DNA from: Mycolicibacterium grossiae
GTDB lineage: Bacteria; Actinomycetota; Actinomycetes; Mycobacteriales; Mycobacteriaceae
Reading direction: 5' to 3'
Assembly (NCBI RefSeq): GCF_008329645.1
Contig: NZ_CP043474.1
Location: 4,154,001-4,218,000 of the forward strand
DNA length: 64,000 bases
Shown here: one piece after another, positions 24,776-32,546 of the stretch
Numbering within the stretch: position 1 is the first letter of the stretch
How the letters are laid out: every line of letters begins with the position of its first letter
Made by a program: the position numbers and the translations under genes
Notes under the pieces: generated by a model
Seen by the model: the letters and a program-made list of their open reading frames with translations, nothing else
What the model was told of the DNA's origin: nothing
Database searches by the model: none

Positions 24776-25825
24776 ATGAAGATGACCACCAAGCTCGGCG
24801 CGGTCGCCGCGGCCGGCGTGCTCGGACTGAGCATGACCGCGTGCGGCGCCGGTGACACCGAGGCCAACAGCGACACCACCCGCATCGGCGTCACGGTGTA
24901 CGACATGAGTTCGTTCATCACCGAGGGCAAGGAGGGCATGGACGCCTACGCCAAGGCCAAGAACATCGAGCTGGTCTGGAACTCGGCGAACAACGACGTC
25001 TCCACCCAGGCCAGCCAGGTCGACTCGCTGATCAACCAGGGCGTCGATGCGATCATCGTCGTTCCCGCGCAGGCGGATTCGCTCGGCCCGCAGGTCGCCT
25101 CGGCCAAGGCGAAGAACATCCCGCTGCTGGCGGTCAACGCCGCGCTGGACACCCCGGACCTCGCGGGCAACGTACAGCCCGACGACGTGGCGGCCGGTGC
25201 CCAGGAGATGCAGATGATGGCCGACCGCCTCGGCGGCCGCGGCAACATCGTGATCCTGCAGGGACCGCTCGGCGGCTCCGGCGAGATCAACCGCGGCAAG
25301 GGCATCGACCAGGTGCTCGCCAAGTACCCGGACATCAAGGTGCTGGCCAAGGACACCGCCAACTGGAAGCGCGACGAGGCCGTCAACAAGACGAAGAACT
25401 GGATCTCCTCGTTCGGCACCCAGATCGACGGCGTCGTCTCGCAGAACGACGACATGGGCCTCGGCGCCCTGCAGGCCCTCAAGGAAGCCGGCCGCAACGG
25501 CGTCCCGATCGTCGGCATCGACGGCATCGAGGACGGCCTGAACGCCGTCAAGAGCGGCGAGTTCATCGGCACCTCACTGCAGAACGGCACCGTCGAGCTG
25601 TCCGCCGGCCTCGCCGTCGCCGACGCGCTGGTCAAGGGCGAGAAGGTCAAGACCGACCCCGTCTACGTGATGCCGGCCATCACCAAGGACAACGTCGACG
25701 TCGCCATCGCGCACGTCGTCACCGAGCGGCAGAAGTTCCTCGACGGTCTGGTCGACCTCACCGAGAAGAACCTCCAGTCCGGCGACATCGCCTACGAGGG
25801 GATTCCGGGACAGAAGCAGCCCTGA
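24776..25825 (+). CDS. Sugar ABC transporter substrate-binding lipoprotein 2 (tandem paralogue)
   Basis: A 349-aa paralogue of the preceding lipoprotein, with lipobox MTAC-G and the same length and C-terminal GDIAYEGIPGQKQP. The segment around GIDGIEDGLNAVKSGEFIG (quoted) to the following helix is identical in both copies. Candidate ligand-site differences include L to N (about residue 73), G to D near DRTKGINN versus NRGKGIDQ, and E to Q in VVAENDDMG versus VVSQNDDMG. Two receptors for one transporter would broaden ligand range or tune affinity. Last gene of the operon, closed by a strong hairpin 31 bp downstream. Confidence 0.9.
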   Translation: MKMTTKLGAVAAAGVLGLSMTACGAGDTEANSDTTRIGVTVYDMSSFITEGKEGMDAYAKAKNIELVWNSANNDVSTQASQVDSLINQGVDAIIVVPAQADSLGPQVASAKAKNIPLLAVNAALDTPDLAGNVQPDDVAAGAQEMQMMADRLGGRGNIVILQGPLGGSGEINRGKGIDQVLAKYPDIKVLAKDTANWKRDEAVNKTKNWISSFGTQIDGVVSQNDDMGLGALQALKEAGRNGVPIVGIDGIEDGLNAVKSGEFIGTSLQNGTVELSAGLAVADALVKGEKVKTDPVYVMPAITKDNVDVAIAHVVTERQKFLDGLVDLTEKNLQSGDIAYEGIPGQKQP

Positions 25826-25856
25826 GGCGGACACCGGCAGGTCCCACCAGGGTGAC

Positions 25857-25896
25857 CGTGGGCCCCGGGCACGCACACGCGTGCCCGGGGCCCACG
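25857..25896 (+). terminator. Strong stem-loop terminator of the polyol operon
   Basis: An 18-bp perfect stem (arms 25857-25874 and 25879-25896, core GTGGGCCCCGGGCACGC) with a 4-nt ACAC loop, 31 bp after the last stop codon. Almost pure GC with only TTCGTC afterwards, as is usual for mycobacterial terminators. Confidence 0.85.
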
Positions 25897-25970
25897 TTCG
25901 TCTCCGCCCCGCGATGAGTCACGGCGCCGGTGCCGGTCGGTACCGGTGACGCACTGCGAAAGGAGCGCCC

Positions 25971-26324
25971 GTGACGATCCAACACGTGCTGGCCGTCATC
26001 CCGGTGTCCGACGTCGAGACCGCGGCCGCCTGGTACGCGAAGCTCTTCGGGCGGGAACCCGACAATCACCCGATGCCGGTGCTGGTCGAGTGGCAGGTGG
26101 TGCCGGGCGGCTGGGTGCAGGTGTTCGCCGACCCCGAGCGTGCGGGCGCCGCACTGGTCAACTTCGCCGTCGACGACCTGCCCGCGCACCGCGCCGAGGC
26201 GGCCGAACGCGGCCTCGCGCCCGGCGACGTCGAGGACGTGAACAAGGGCGTCCAGCTCTGCACCCTGCGCGACCCGGACGGCAACACCATCCGGCTGATC
26301 GGCGACTTCCGCGTCGAGTACTGA
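25971..26324 (+). CDS. VOC-family (glyoxalase/bleomycin-resistance-like) protein
   Basis: A 117-aa vicinal-oxygen-chelate protein. It has IQHVLAVIPVSDVETAAAWYAKLFGREPD at the N-terminus (strand, then the WYAKLFG helix) and the closing LRDPDGNTIRLIGDF, which is the family's usual DPDGN-x-x-x-[IL] signature with a metal or surface residue. GTG start with AAAGGAG at a good distance. Substrate unknown. It is convergent with the large ATPase gene, with 7 bp between the stop codons. Confidence 0.8.
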   Translation: MTIQHVLAVIPVSDVETAAAWYAKLFGREPDNHPMPVLVEWQVVPGGWVQVFADPERAGAALVNFAVDDLPAHRAEAAERGLAPGDVEDVNKGVQLCTLRDPDGNTIRLIGDFRVEY

Positions 26325-26331
26325 TCCGGCG

Positions 26332-29300
26332 TCAGCCCTGGCGGCGGGCGATCTCGAGCACCTCGTCGGTGGTCGGCGGGCTCTGCGGGTGATGCGAGAG
26401 GCACCACGGCGTCCGGATCCGGTGGAACGCCAACCCCTCGAGTGCGACGTAGAAGTTGCCGGCCCGCAGCTTGCTGATGTCGGGGACGTCGCCGCCCTTG
26501 ACGCGCGCCATCTCGCGGGCCGTCGCGATCTGGGCCGGCGCGTTGAGCAGGCCGTAGAACTGCGTCGCCGAGTTGCCGGGGATGTGCAGATGCAGTCCGC
26601 GGGGCGCCTGGGTGGCGAAGACCAGCCCGAGCCCGTACTTGCGGGCCTGCGACACCAGCGCCAGCGTGCTGCGCGTACAGGCGGTGTAGCGGTCCGACGG
26701 CGCGAAGTTCTGCGCTTCGTCCATCACCAGCAGGCCGCCCAGCGGCCGGTCGGCCGCCGGATGGCGCTTGATCCAGGAGAACAACGCCATCTGCAGCTGG
26801 TTGACGAAGCCCTCGCGCTGCTGATCGCTGGTCAGCCCGACCATGTTGATGACCGAGATGCGGGCCCGACGACCCGCCGAGGGCGTCAACAGCAGACCCG
26901 GATCCACCGGCGTGCCGTGCCCGCCGAACAGCGGGTCGTTGACCATCGCGGCGTGCAGGTTCGCCGACAGCTCGGCGGCCAGCTTCGGCGCCTTCGGCAG
27001 CGCGCTGACGCCGTCGGGCAGCTCCGCCAGCATCGCGATGAAACCGGGCAGCGTGGCGGGGGAGTGACGCCGTGCGTAATGGGCGAGCGCCACCTTGAGC
27101 ACGGCGCGCGACTGCATCGCCTTGGCCGTGTTGCCGGTGATCAGTGCCCGCGGCTCCAGGGCGGCGACGGCCGAGTCGACCGCCTCGTCGAACTCCTCCT
27201 CGTCGTCGAGCACGCCGGCGAAGTCTGGAAGCGGCTGAAAGGCAAGCGGTCTGCCGGAGTTCCTGCGGGGCGTCCACACGACCACCTCGGTGCCCGCGAA
27301 GTACTCGTCGGCGCGCGCGTCGTCGCCCGCATTCCACCCACTCGGTCGGTGCGGCCAGCGGTCGCCGAGGCGCGCGAGGTCGTTGTTCGGGTCGAGCACG
27401 ATCGAGGACACCCCGCGCAGCGCGCATTCCTCGACGAGCCGCCGGATCAGCACGGTCTTGCCGGACCCCGATCCGGCGAAGATCGCGGTGTGCTTGCGCA
27501 GGGCGGCAAGCTGCACCGACACCGTGTCGCCGGTGGCGTCGACGCCGAGCGGCAAGGCGTCGGGCGCGGCGGTGACGCTGGGGAAGGCGGTCGCGGGCTC
27601 GTCGACGGCCTCCGCGACGGCCGGCACGGGTACGGGCGGCGGTTCGTCGCCGGCGACGTCGGCCAGCACCTCGCGCAGCAGGCCGATGGTGTGGGCCGGC
27701 CGACGGCTGCGCAGCCACGCCTGCAGGCCGGAGTCGTTGTCGTCGAGCATGTCCCGCAGCGCGATCATGGTGCGCAGGTCGTCGTCGGACAGCGCCAGCG
27801 TGCGACCGCCGGCACGCTCGAACTCGGCGACGAGTTCGGCGGTCTTCCTCCCCGTCGGCCATGGCGTGTTGCGCAGCAGGACCAGACGTCGCTTCTCCGA
27901 GCCGGACGCGGAACCGGCCGCGCTGCCCGCGTTGCGGATGCGTGTCTGCGCCGCAACGGCATTGGTGGCCGCGATCGCGCGAAACGCCCAGTGCCGTTCG
28001 TCATCGGTGGCACCGTCGAGGATCTGGCGCAGCCGGGCGTGCAGCGGTGGCTTCGCCCCTGGCGGCGGATCCTGCCGGAACGCCTGCTCGTCCTCGCCGA
28101 GTTCGGCGATCCACGCGTCGAGCGACGCGCCGAGGATCGCCGGGACGGTGGCGTCCTCCCCGTCCGGGTCGAGCGCGGCGGCCGGTACGGCGCGGCGTCG
28201 GTAGTCGGCGTACACGGCGTCCAGACCGGAGGGCACGGTGGGTTCTTCGCGGGGTGCCCCGCCGGGCACGTCGCCCGGCACGTCCCCGGGCGTGGTCAGC
28301 GACGCCAGCTCGACGACGGTCTCGCGTTCCAGGCAGCGCCGCACGTGTGCGTCGGCCAACTTGAGCAGTTCGCGCGGCGTGAACTGCGGCGCCTCGTCGA
28401 ACGCCGACGGCAGGATCGGCCAGCTGGGGTACGGCGGTGCGAAGTCCTTGGCCCGGTAGCTCGCGGTGAACCGGCGTTCCAGGATGGCGCGCCCGAGGTC
28501 GGCGGTGGGCAGCGGGCGTAGCGGCGCGGTGACGCGGAAGCGGTCGGCCACCGGTCCGGTGGCACGGGTGGCGATCGACTCCCAGACCACCGGCAGGCAG
28601 GCGACGACCGCAGGCGCGCGCCGCATGGTCTGCCGGATCGACATCAATCCGTGGGCGACGTGCTCGAGGTCGCGATTGTCGGTACGGCCGTGCGACACCG
28701 TCGAATCCGCGGACTGGGCCAGCAGGGTGTCGATCTGGTCGATGGCCAGCACGGCGGGACCGGCGAGCGCGAGGATGCGGGAGATCTGGCGCACCGACTC
28801 CTGCGGGGTCAGCGTCGGCTCGGGCAGCCGCCACGCCGCCCGGGCCGACTCGTCGGGCGCGTTGCCGGAGAGGAACGCCTGACCGACGTCCTGCAGGCCG
28901 AGGTCGTTCGAGCCGAGCAGCACCAGGGCGCGCAGCGTGTGGTGGCACTCCCGGATCGTCGCGCGGTGCTCGGCGTGCAGCGCCGTGACGAAGCGCTCGA
29001 GCACTTCCGGCGTCACGTCGACGTCGCCGATCAGGGCGCGCCGATCGGCACGCCCGACGTGCGCGAGTGTGGAGAGCTCCCAGAGCAGGTCCTTGAGCTG
29101 CGTCTCGCGCTGCCCGCCCGGGCGATTGAGGCTGTCGACGATGCCGCCGTGCGCGGATTGCCAGAAGCTGGTGGCGTCGAGCAGTTCGACCAGCAGGAAG
29201 AAGCCGCCGCGGGCCTGCACGCGTTCGCGCACCTGACCCAGCAGGTGCGTCTTGCCCGATCCGGCCTGCCCGCGGATGACCACCCCGAGCGGGTTGGAGT

Positions 29301-29466
29301 CGGGGTGCTCGGCGGCGTCGGTGAACGCGGCGTCGACCTCGTCCAGCGCGAACTCGTTCAGGCCGCCGACGTGCACGCCACCCTGGGCGCGCCACAGGTC
29401 GTCCGCGGTGGGCGCCCACGTCAGGCGCAGCGACGCCAGGGCATCGCGCTGAGCCGGTGCGATCAT
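26332..29466 (-). CDS. Large dual P-loop NTPase with C-terminal HerA/FtsK-like domain
   Basis: A 1044-aa protein with two ATPase modules. Module 1 (about 30-330): Walker A GQAGSGKT (66-73), Walker B LAIDQID (about 238-246), and a sensor-like region with ACLPVVWESIATRATGPVADRF, resembling AAA/STAND-type loaders. Module 2 (about 600-1040): Walker A FAGSGSGKT (about 660-668), SSIVLDPNNDLARLG, Walker B LLVMDEAQNF (about 910-917), and LVFATQAPRGLHLHIPGNS, the HerA/DUF87-like ATPase pattern of DNA translocases. A Pro/acidic-rich linker (about 520-620) joins them. It overlaps the upstream winged-helix-like gene by ATGA. Probably a DNA-dependent motor working with the nuclease encoded upstream (inference). 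The track extends 260 residues further upstream, but that region belongs to the upstream gene in another frame. Confidence 0.75.
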   Translation of the reverse strand: MIAPAQRDALASLRLTWAPTADDLWRAQGGVHVGGLNEFALDEVDAAFTDAAEHPDSNPLGVVIRGQAGSGKTHLLGQVRERVQARGGFFLLVELLDATSFWQSAHGGIVDSLNRPGGQRETQLKDLLWELSTLAHVGRADRRALIGDVDVTPEVLERFVTALHAEHRATIRECHHTLRALVLLGSNDLGLQDVGQAFLSGNAPDESARAAWRLPEPTLTPQESVRQISRILALAGPAVLAIDQIDTLLAQSADSTVSHGRTDNRDLEHVAHGLMSIRQTMRRAPAVVACLPVVWESIATRATGPVADRFRVTAPLRPLPTADLGRAILERRFTASYRAKDFAPPYPSWPILPSAFDEAPQFTPRELLKLADAHVRRCLERETVVELASLTTPGDVPGDVPGGAPREEPTVPSGLDAVYADYRRRAVPAAALDPDGEDATVPAILGASLDAWIAELGEDEQAFRQDPPPGAKPPLHARLRQILDGATDDERHWAFRAIAATNAVAAQTRIRNAGSAAGSASGSEKRRLVLLRNTPWPTGRKTAELVAEFERAGGRTLALSDDDLRTMIALRDMLDDNDSGLQAWLRSRRPAHTIGLLREVLADVAGDEPPPVPVPAVAEAVDEPATAFPSVTAAPDALPLGVDATGDTVSVQLAALRKHTAIFAGSGSGKTVLIRRLVEECALRGVSSIVLDPNNDLARLGDRWPHRPSGWNAGDDARADEYFAGTEVVVWTPRRNSGRPLAFQPLPDFAGVLDDEEEFDEAVDSAVAALEPRALITGNTAKAMQSRAVLKVALAHYARRHSPATLPGFIAMLAELPDGVSALPKAPKLAAELSANLHAAMVNDPLFGGHGTPVDPGLLLTPSAGRRARISVINMVGLTSDQQREGFVNQLQMALFSWIKRHPAADRPLGGLLVMDEAQNFAPSDRYTACTRSTLALVSQARKYGLGLVFATQAPRGLHLHIPGNSATQFYGLLNAPAQIATAREMARVKGGDVPDISKLRAGNFYVALEGLAFHRIRTPWCLSHHPQSPPTTDEVLEIARRQG

Positions 29467-30134
29467 GGCTCGATCATCATCACGTGAACGTCCTTGTTGC
29501 CGATCCTGATCGCCGCGGCACGATCCTCGTCGGTCAGCGTCTTCTGGTTCTCCTCGGGAATGAGGCTGACCGCCGGGTCGCGGTGCAGGGCGAGCAGCGC
29601 GGCGTCGACGTCGGGACGCGGCACGTCGGCGACGGCGTCGCGGAGACGGGCGAGCCCCACCCAGGCACCCGGCCGGGCCGCGAGCCGTCGGTATGCCGTG
29701 CGCACCCTGTCGGTCACGTCCCCTCCGTCCGAGGGCGGGCCGCCGGGCGCGGCACCGCCGTCCGCAGGCGCCTCGACCGGATCGCCGGCGGGGGCGAACA
29801 CGTCGGCCAGCGCGAGGTCGGCCTGATCGAGGTAGCGGCTCAACGCCTTCATCAACGTATACAGCGTCTTGTTCTGGCCACGCACGCCGACGGGGACGTC
29901 GGAGCCGATGATGCTCCGGCACAGCCGCCACCCGGCGTCGGTGAGGTCCAACGTCATGGGCGGGCCCGGTGCGACGTCGATCAGGCCCCGCTCCCGCAGC
30001 CGGTCGCGCTGGGCCTTCTTCAGCTCGGGGCCGAGGTCCTTCAACCGCGGATTCGGCACCGGCCGGGCCTGTGCCATGAGCACCAGCAGAACCGCCTGCT
30101 CGGTTCCGGTGAACTCGTCGGGGTGGGGGGTCAC
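29463..30134 (-). CDS. Hypothetical protein with two winged-helix-like domains
   Basis: A 223-aa protein I do not recognise by name. The N-terminal part (about 5-75: TEQAVLLVLMAQARPVP... LRERGLIDV... LTDAGWRLC) has the helix-helix-wing pattern of MarR-like winged helices. The C-terminal part (about 140-223: VRTAYRRLAARPGAWVGLARLRDAV then EDRAAAIRIGNKDVHVMMIEP) looks like a second winged helix ending in a strand. A Gly/Pro-rich linker (about 112-138) joins them. GTG start overlapping the nuclease stop by GTGA, and ATGA overlap with the ATPase. It may be the DNA-recognition or adaptor subunit of a three-gene complex; domain calls are inferred from pattern only. Confidence 0.65.
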   Translation of the reverse strand: MTPHPDEFTGTEQAVLLVLMAQARPVPNPRLKDLGPELKKAQRDRLRERGLIDVAPGPPMTLDLTDAGWRLCRSIIGSDVPVGVRGQNKTLYTLMKALSRYLDQADLALADVFAPAGDPVEAPADGGAAPGGPPSDGGDVTDRVRTAYRRLAARPGAWVGLARLRDAVADVPRPDVDAALLALHRDPAVSLIPEENQKTLTDEDRAAAIRIGNKDVHVMMIEP

Positions 30135-31237
30135 GGGTGCGCGCCTGCCTTCCTGCGGTCGGTGAGGAGTCGTTCGATGGTGGCCAGGACGCGGGCCGGG
30201 TCACCGGCGACCTCGTCGTTGGTGAAGCGCAGCACGGCGAAGCCATCGCAGACCAGCGCGTTGTCGCGGCGCCGGTCGTCGGCGTACTTCCAGGCGTTCC
30301 GGTGGTCGGCGCCGTCGATCTCGACGACGCAGCGCGCGTCGGGCCACATCAGGTCCACCCGCATCGGCACGTCGAGGACACGCGGCTGGTACACCTCGTT
30401 CCAGCGGCGTCCCGACGCCCATGCGCAGCGGGACAGCCCCTCCTCGAGGGCGCGTTCGGTCGCGCTGCGAGGGTGTGGACGCCCGCTGACGGCGGGATAG
30501 CGCGGGGGCGGTGTCGGCACCGGCCGGACCGGGACGAGGTCGTCGACGTGGGCGGGCAACCGGGGCGCGACGGCGGCGAAGCGATCGAGGGCGGCCGCAC
30601 CGGCGCCGCTCAGCCAGACCCCGACCGGGGCGGTGTCGACCAGCCAGGACGCGGCGGCGCTCACCGCCGACGCGGCGCGCCCGTCGAGCGCGGGGCAGTC
30701 GAGCAGCAGCACGACGGCGTCGCGGTCGTAGGCCGATCCGAGGACGAGGGCGAAGCCGCGGGCCCGCACGTGCGGCGCGAAGCCCGGCTCGAGGGGCCGG
30801 CCGGTGAGTGCCGATTCGGCGAGCGCGGCGAGGAACGGGCCGTAGTGCACGCTGTGGGAGGCGAGGTCATGGGCCAGGCGGCGCACGGTCCGGCGATCGA
30901 ATGTCGTGACTCCCGTGGCGGATTCGCCGTGCGGCAGCCATACCGGGAACAGTTCGCGCGCGGCGATGAGCAGTTGACCGAGGACGTGCTCGACGACGGC
31001 CGCCGGCGTGTCGGCGGGCTCACGGCCATCGTCAGGGCCGCCGTCGCGGCCATCGTCAGGGCCGCCGTCATGACCGACGTCACAGCCGATCACCGCGGGA
31101 GCGTCCGCGGGAAGGGGATCGAGGCAGAGGTCGAGTGCGTCGCTCTGGGCACCGCTCACCCGCACCGCGCCGACGACCGGCAGACCGCACCAGGACTGCA
31201 CCGGGCGCGGCGCCTCGGGACCGCACCGACCGCTCAC
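30131..31237 (-). CDS. DUF559/Vsr-like nuclease-domain protein
   Basis: About 368 aa. The C-terminal 110 residues form a DUF559 domain of the restriction-endonuclease-like (PD-(D/E)xK/Vsr) fold: SATERALEEGL, RVDLMWPDARCVVEIDG with the expected Asp...Glu-x-Asp metal residues, and RRRDNALVCDGFAVLRFTNDEV. The N-terminal about 250 residues are unassigned and contain an 8-aa acidic repeat (GPDDGRDG) from the tandem repeat at 31024-31071. I start at GTG 31237, which has GGGGGA 7 nt upstream; GTG 31261 is an alternative. First gene of a three-gene overlapping operon with the winged-helix-like protein and the dual ATPase. Confidence 0.68.
   Translation of the reverse strand: MSGRCGPEAPRPVQSWCGLPVVGAVRVSGAQSDALDLCLDPLPADAPAVIGCDVGHDGGPDDGRDGGPDDGREPADTPAAVVEHVLGQLLIAARELFPVWLPHGESATGVTTFDRRTVRRLAHDLASHSVHYGPFLAALAESALTGRPLEPGFAPHVRARGFALVLGSAYDRDAVVLLLDCPALDGRAASAVSAAASWLVDTAPVGVWLSGAGAAALDRFAAVAPRLPAHVDDLVPVRPVPTPPPRYPAVSGRPHPRSATERALEEGLSRCAWASGRRWNEVYQPRVLDVPMRVDLMWPDARCVVEIDGADHRNAWKYADDRRRDNALVCDGFAVLRFTNDEVAGDPARVLATIERLLTDRRKAGAHP
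31024..31071. repeat. 24-bp tandem repeat, two copies, inside the nuclease gene
   Basis: Units 31024-31047 and 31048-31071 (start GGCCATCGTCAGGGCCGCCG) differ only at the last two bases. They encode the 8-residue acidic repeat of the DUF559 protein, so this is a coding low-complexity repeat. Confidence 0.75.
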
Positions 31238-31313
31238 CCGAAGTTCCCCCGCCCTGGACACCGCTCGCCATTGTGGCCGAGAACCGGCGCGGCGTCAGGT
31301 CCGACCCGTCGGA

Positions 31314-32531
31314 TCAGAGGTCGGCGAGGTCGACGCCGGTGTCGGCGAGCCGCGCCGGGTCGACGGGCCTGCGCGCCCGGATCACGTCCCTGACGTCGTC
31401 GAGGCCGTCCCACACGTTGACGTTCATGCCCGCCAGGACGCGGCGTTCGGCGTCGAGGTAGAACGCGGTGAACTCGCGGCCGTCGACGTCGCCGCGGAAG
31501 ACCACGCGGTCGTAGGCCGGGGCGTACCCCACGTACTCCATGCCAAGGTCGTACTGGTCGGTGTAGAAGTAGGGCAGTTCGGCGTAGTCCGTCGGCCGGC
31601 CGAGCATGCCCGCGACGGCGGCGGCCGGTTGGGTGCGGGCGTTGGCCCAGTGCTCGGTGCGTATCCGGGTGCCGTACAGCGGGTGGTCGTGTGCGGCGAT
31701 GTCGCCGACGGCGAATACGTCGGGCGCGCTGGTGCGCAGCGCGGCGTCGACGAGGACGCCGTTGCCCACGGCGAGACCCGCCCGGGTGGCGAGACCGACG
31801 TTCGGCTCGGCGCCGATGGCCACCAGCACCGCGTCGGCCTCGATGGCGGCGCCGTCGGCCAGCGTCAGACCGGCGGCCCTGCCGTCGCGCACGGTGATCG
31901 CCGCGACCCGGGCCCCGAGGCGGAGGTCGACGCCGTGGTCGCGGTGCAGGCGGGCGAACACCTCGGCGGCCTCGCGGCCCAATGCCGCGAGCAGCGGCAG
32001 CTCGGCCGATTCGACGACGGTGACGTCCACGCCGCGCTGCCGCGCACAGGCGGTGACCTCCAGCCCGATCCAGCCCGCGCCGACGACCGCCAGCCGGGCG
32101 CCCTGACCGAGCGCTCCGAGCAGGCAGGCCGCATCGTCCACGGTGCGCAGATAGTGCACTCCGTCGGCGTCGGCTCCCGGCAGCGACGGGCGCTTCGCGC
32201 ACGACCCGGTCGCCAGCAGCAGCGCGTCCCAGGGCTGCTGCTCGCCCGCCGCGGACACCGTGCGGGCGGCGCAGTCGAGCGTGTCGACGGTGACGCCGAG
32301 GCGGAGGTCGACGTCGTTGTCGCGGTACCACTCGGCCGGTTTGACGTGGAAGTCGCTGATCCGCTTCTCGCCGGTCAGGAAGTCCTTCGACAGCGGCGGC
32401 CGCTCGTAGGGCAGCTGTTCCTCGGCGCCGAACAGGACGATGCGCCCGTCGACGTCGTCGTCGCGCAGCGCTTCCGCGGCCGTGGCGCCCGCGAGACCGG
32501 CGCCGACGATCACGAAGGTGGGGGTGGGCAC
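31314..32531 (-). CDS. FAD/NAD-dependent ferredoxin reductase (rhodocoxin-reductase-like)
   Basis: A 405-aa pyridine nucleotide-disulfide-family reductase. It has FAD-binding IVGAGLAGATAAEALR (about 8-23), ATGSCAKRPSLPG, the second dinucleotide fold VVGAGWIGLEVTACARQRG (about 148), and VFAVGDIAAHDHP (FAD-binding Asp). It closes with the reductase C-terminal domain (YFYTDQYDLGMEYVG). It transfers electrons from NAD(P)H to a ferredoxin or rubredoxin that serves a P450 or oxygenase. GTG start with CCAGGAG upstream. From memory it corresponds to Rv1869c of M. tuberculosis. Confidence 0.87.
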   Translation of the reverse strand: MPTPTFVIVGAGLAGATAAEALRDDDVDGRIVLFGAEEQLPYERPPLSKDFLTGEKRISDFHVKPAEWYRDNDVDLRLGVTVDTLDCAARTVSAAGEQQPWDALLLATGSCAKRPSLPGADADGVHYLRTVDDAACLLGALGQGARLAVVGAGWIGLEVTACARQRGVDVTVVESAELPLLAALGREAAEVFARLHRDHGVDLRLGARVAAITVRDGRAAGLTLADGAAIEADAVLVAIGAEPNVGLATRAGLAVGNGVLVDAALRTSAPDVFAVGDIAAHDHPLYGTRIRTEHWANARTQPAAAVAGMLGRPTDYAELPYFYTDQYDLGMEYVGYAPAYDRVVFRGDVDGREFTAFYLDAERRVLAGMNVNVWDGLDDVRDVIRARRPVDPARLADTGVDLADL

Positions 32532-32546
32532 GCGGATCTCCTGGAG

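Noticed and set aside
26332..30246. Dual ATPase extended to 1304 aa
   Set aside because: The 260 additional N-terminal residues are an alternative frame of the winged-helix-like and nuclease genes; MIAPAQRD at 29466 overlaps the upstream stop by ATGA.
31024..31071. CRISPR-like direct repeats
   Set aside because: Only two contiguous 24-bp copies without spacers, in frame inside a gene and encoding an acidic 8-aa repeat.
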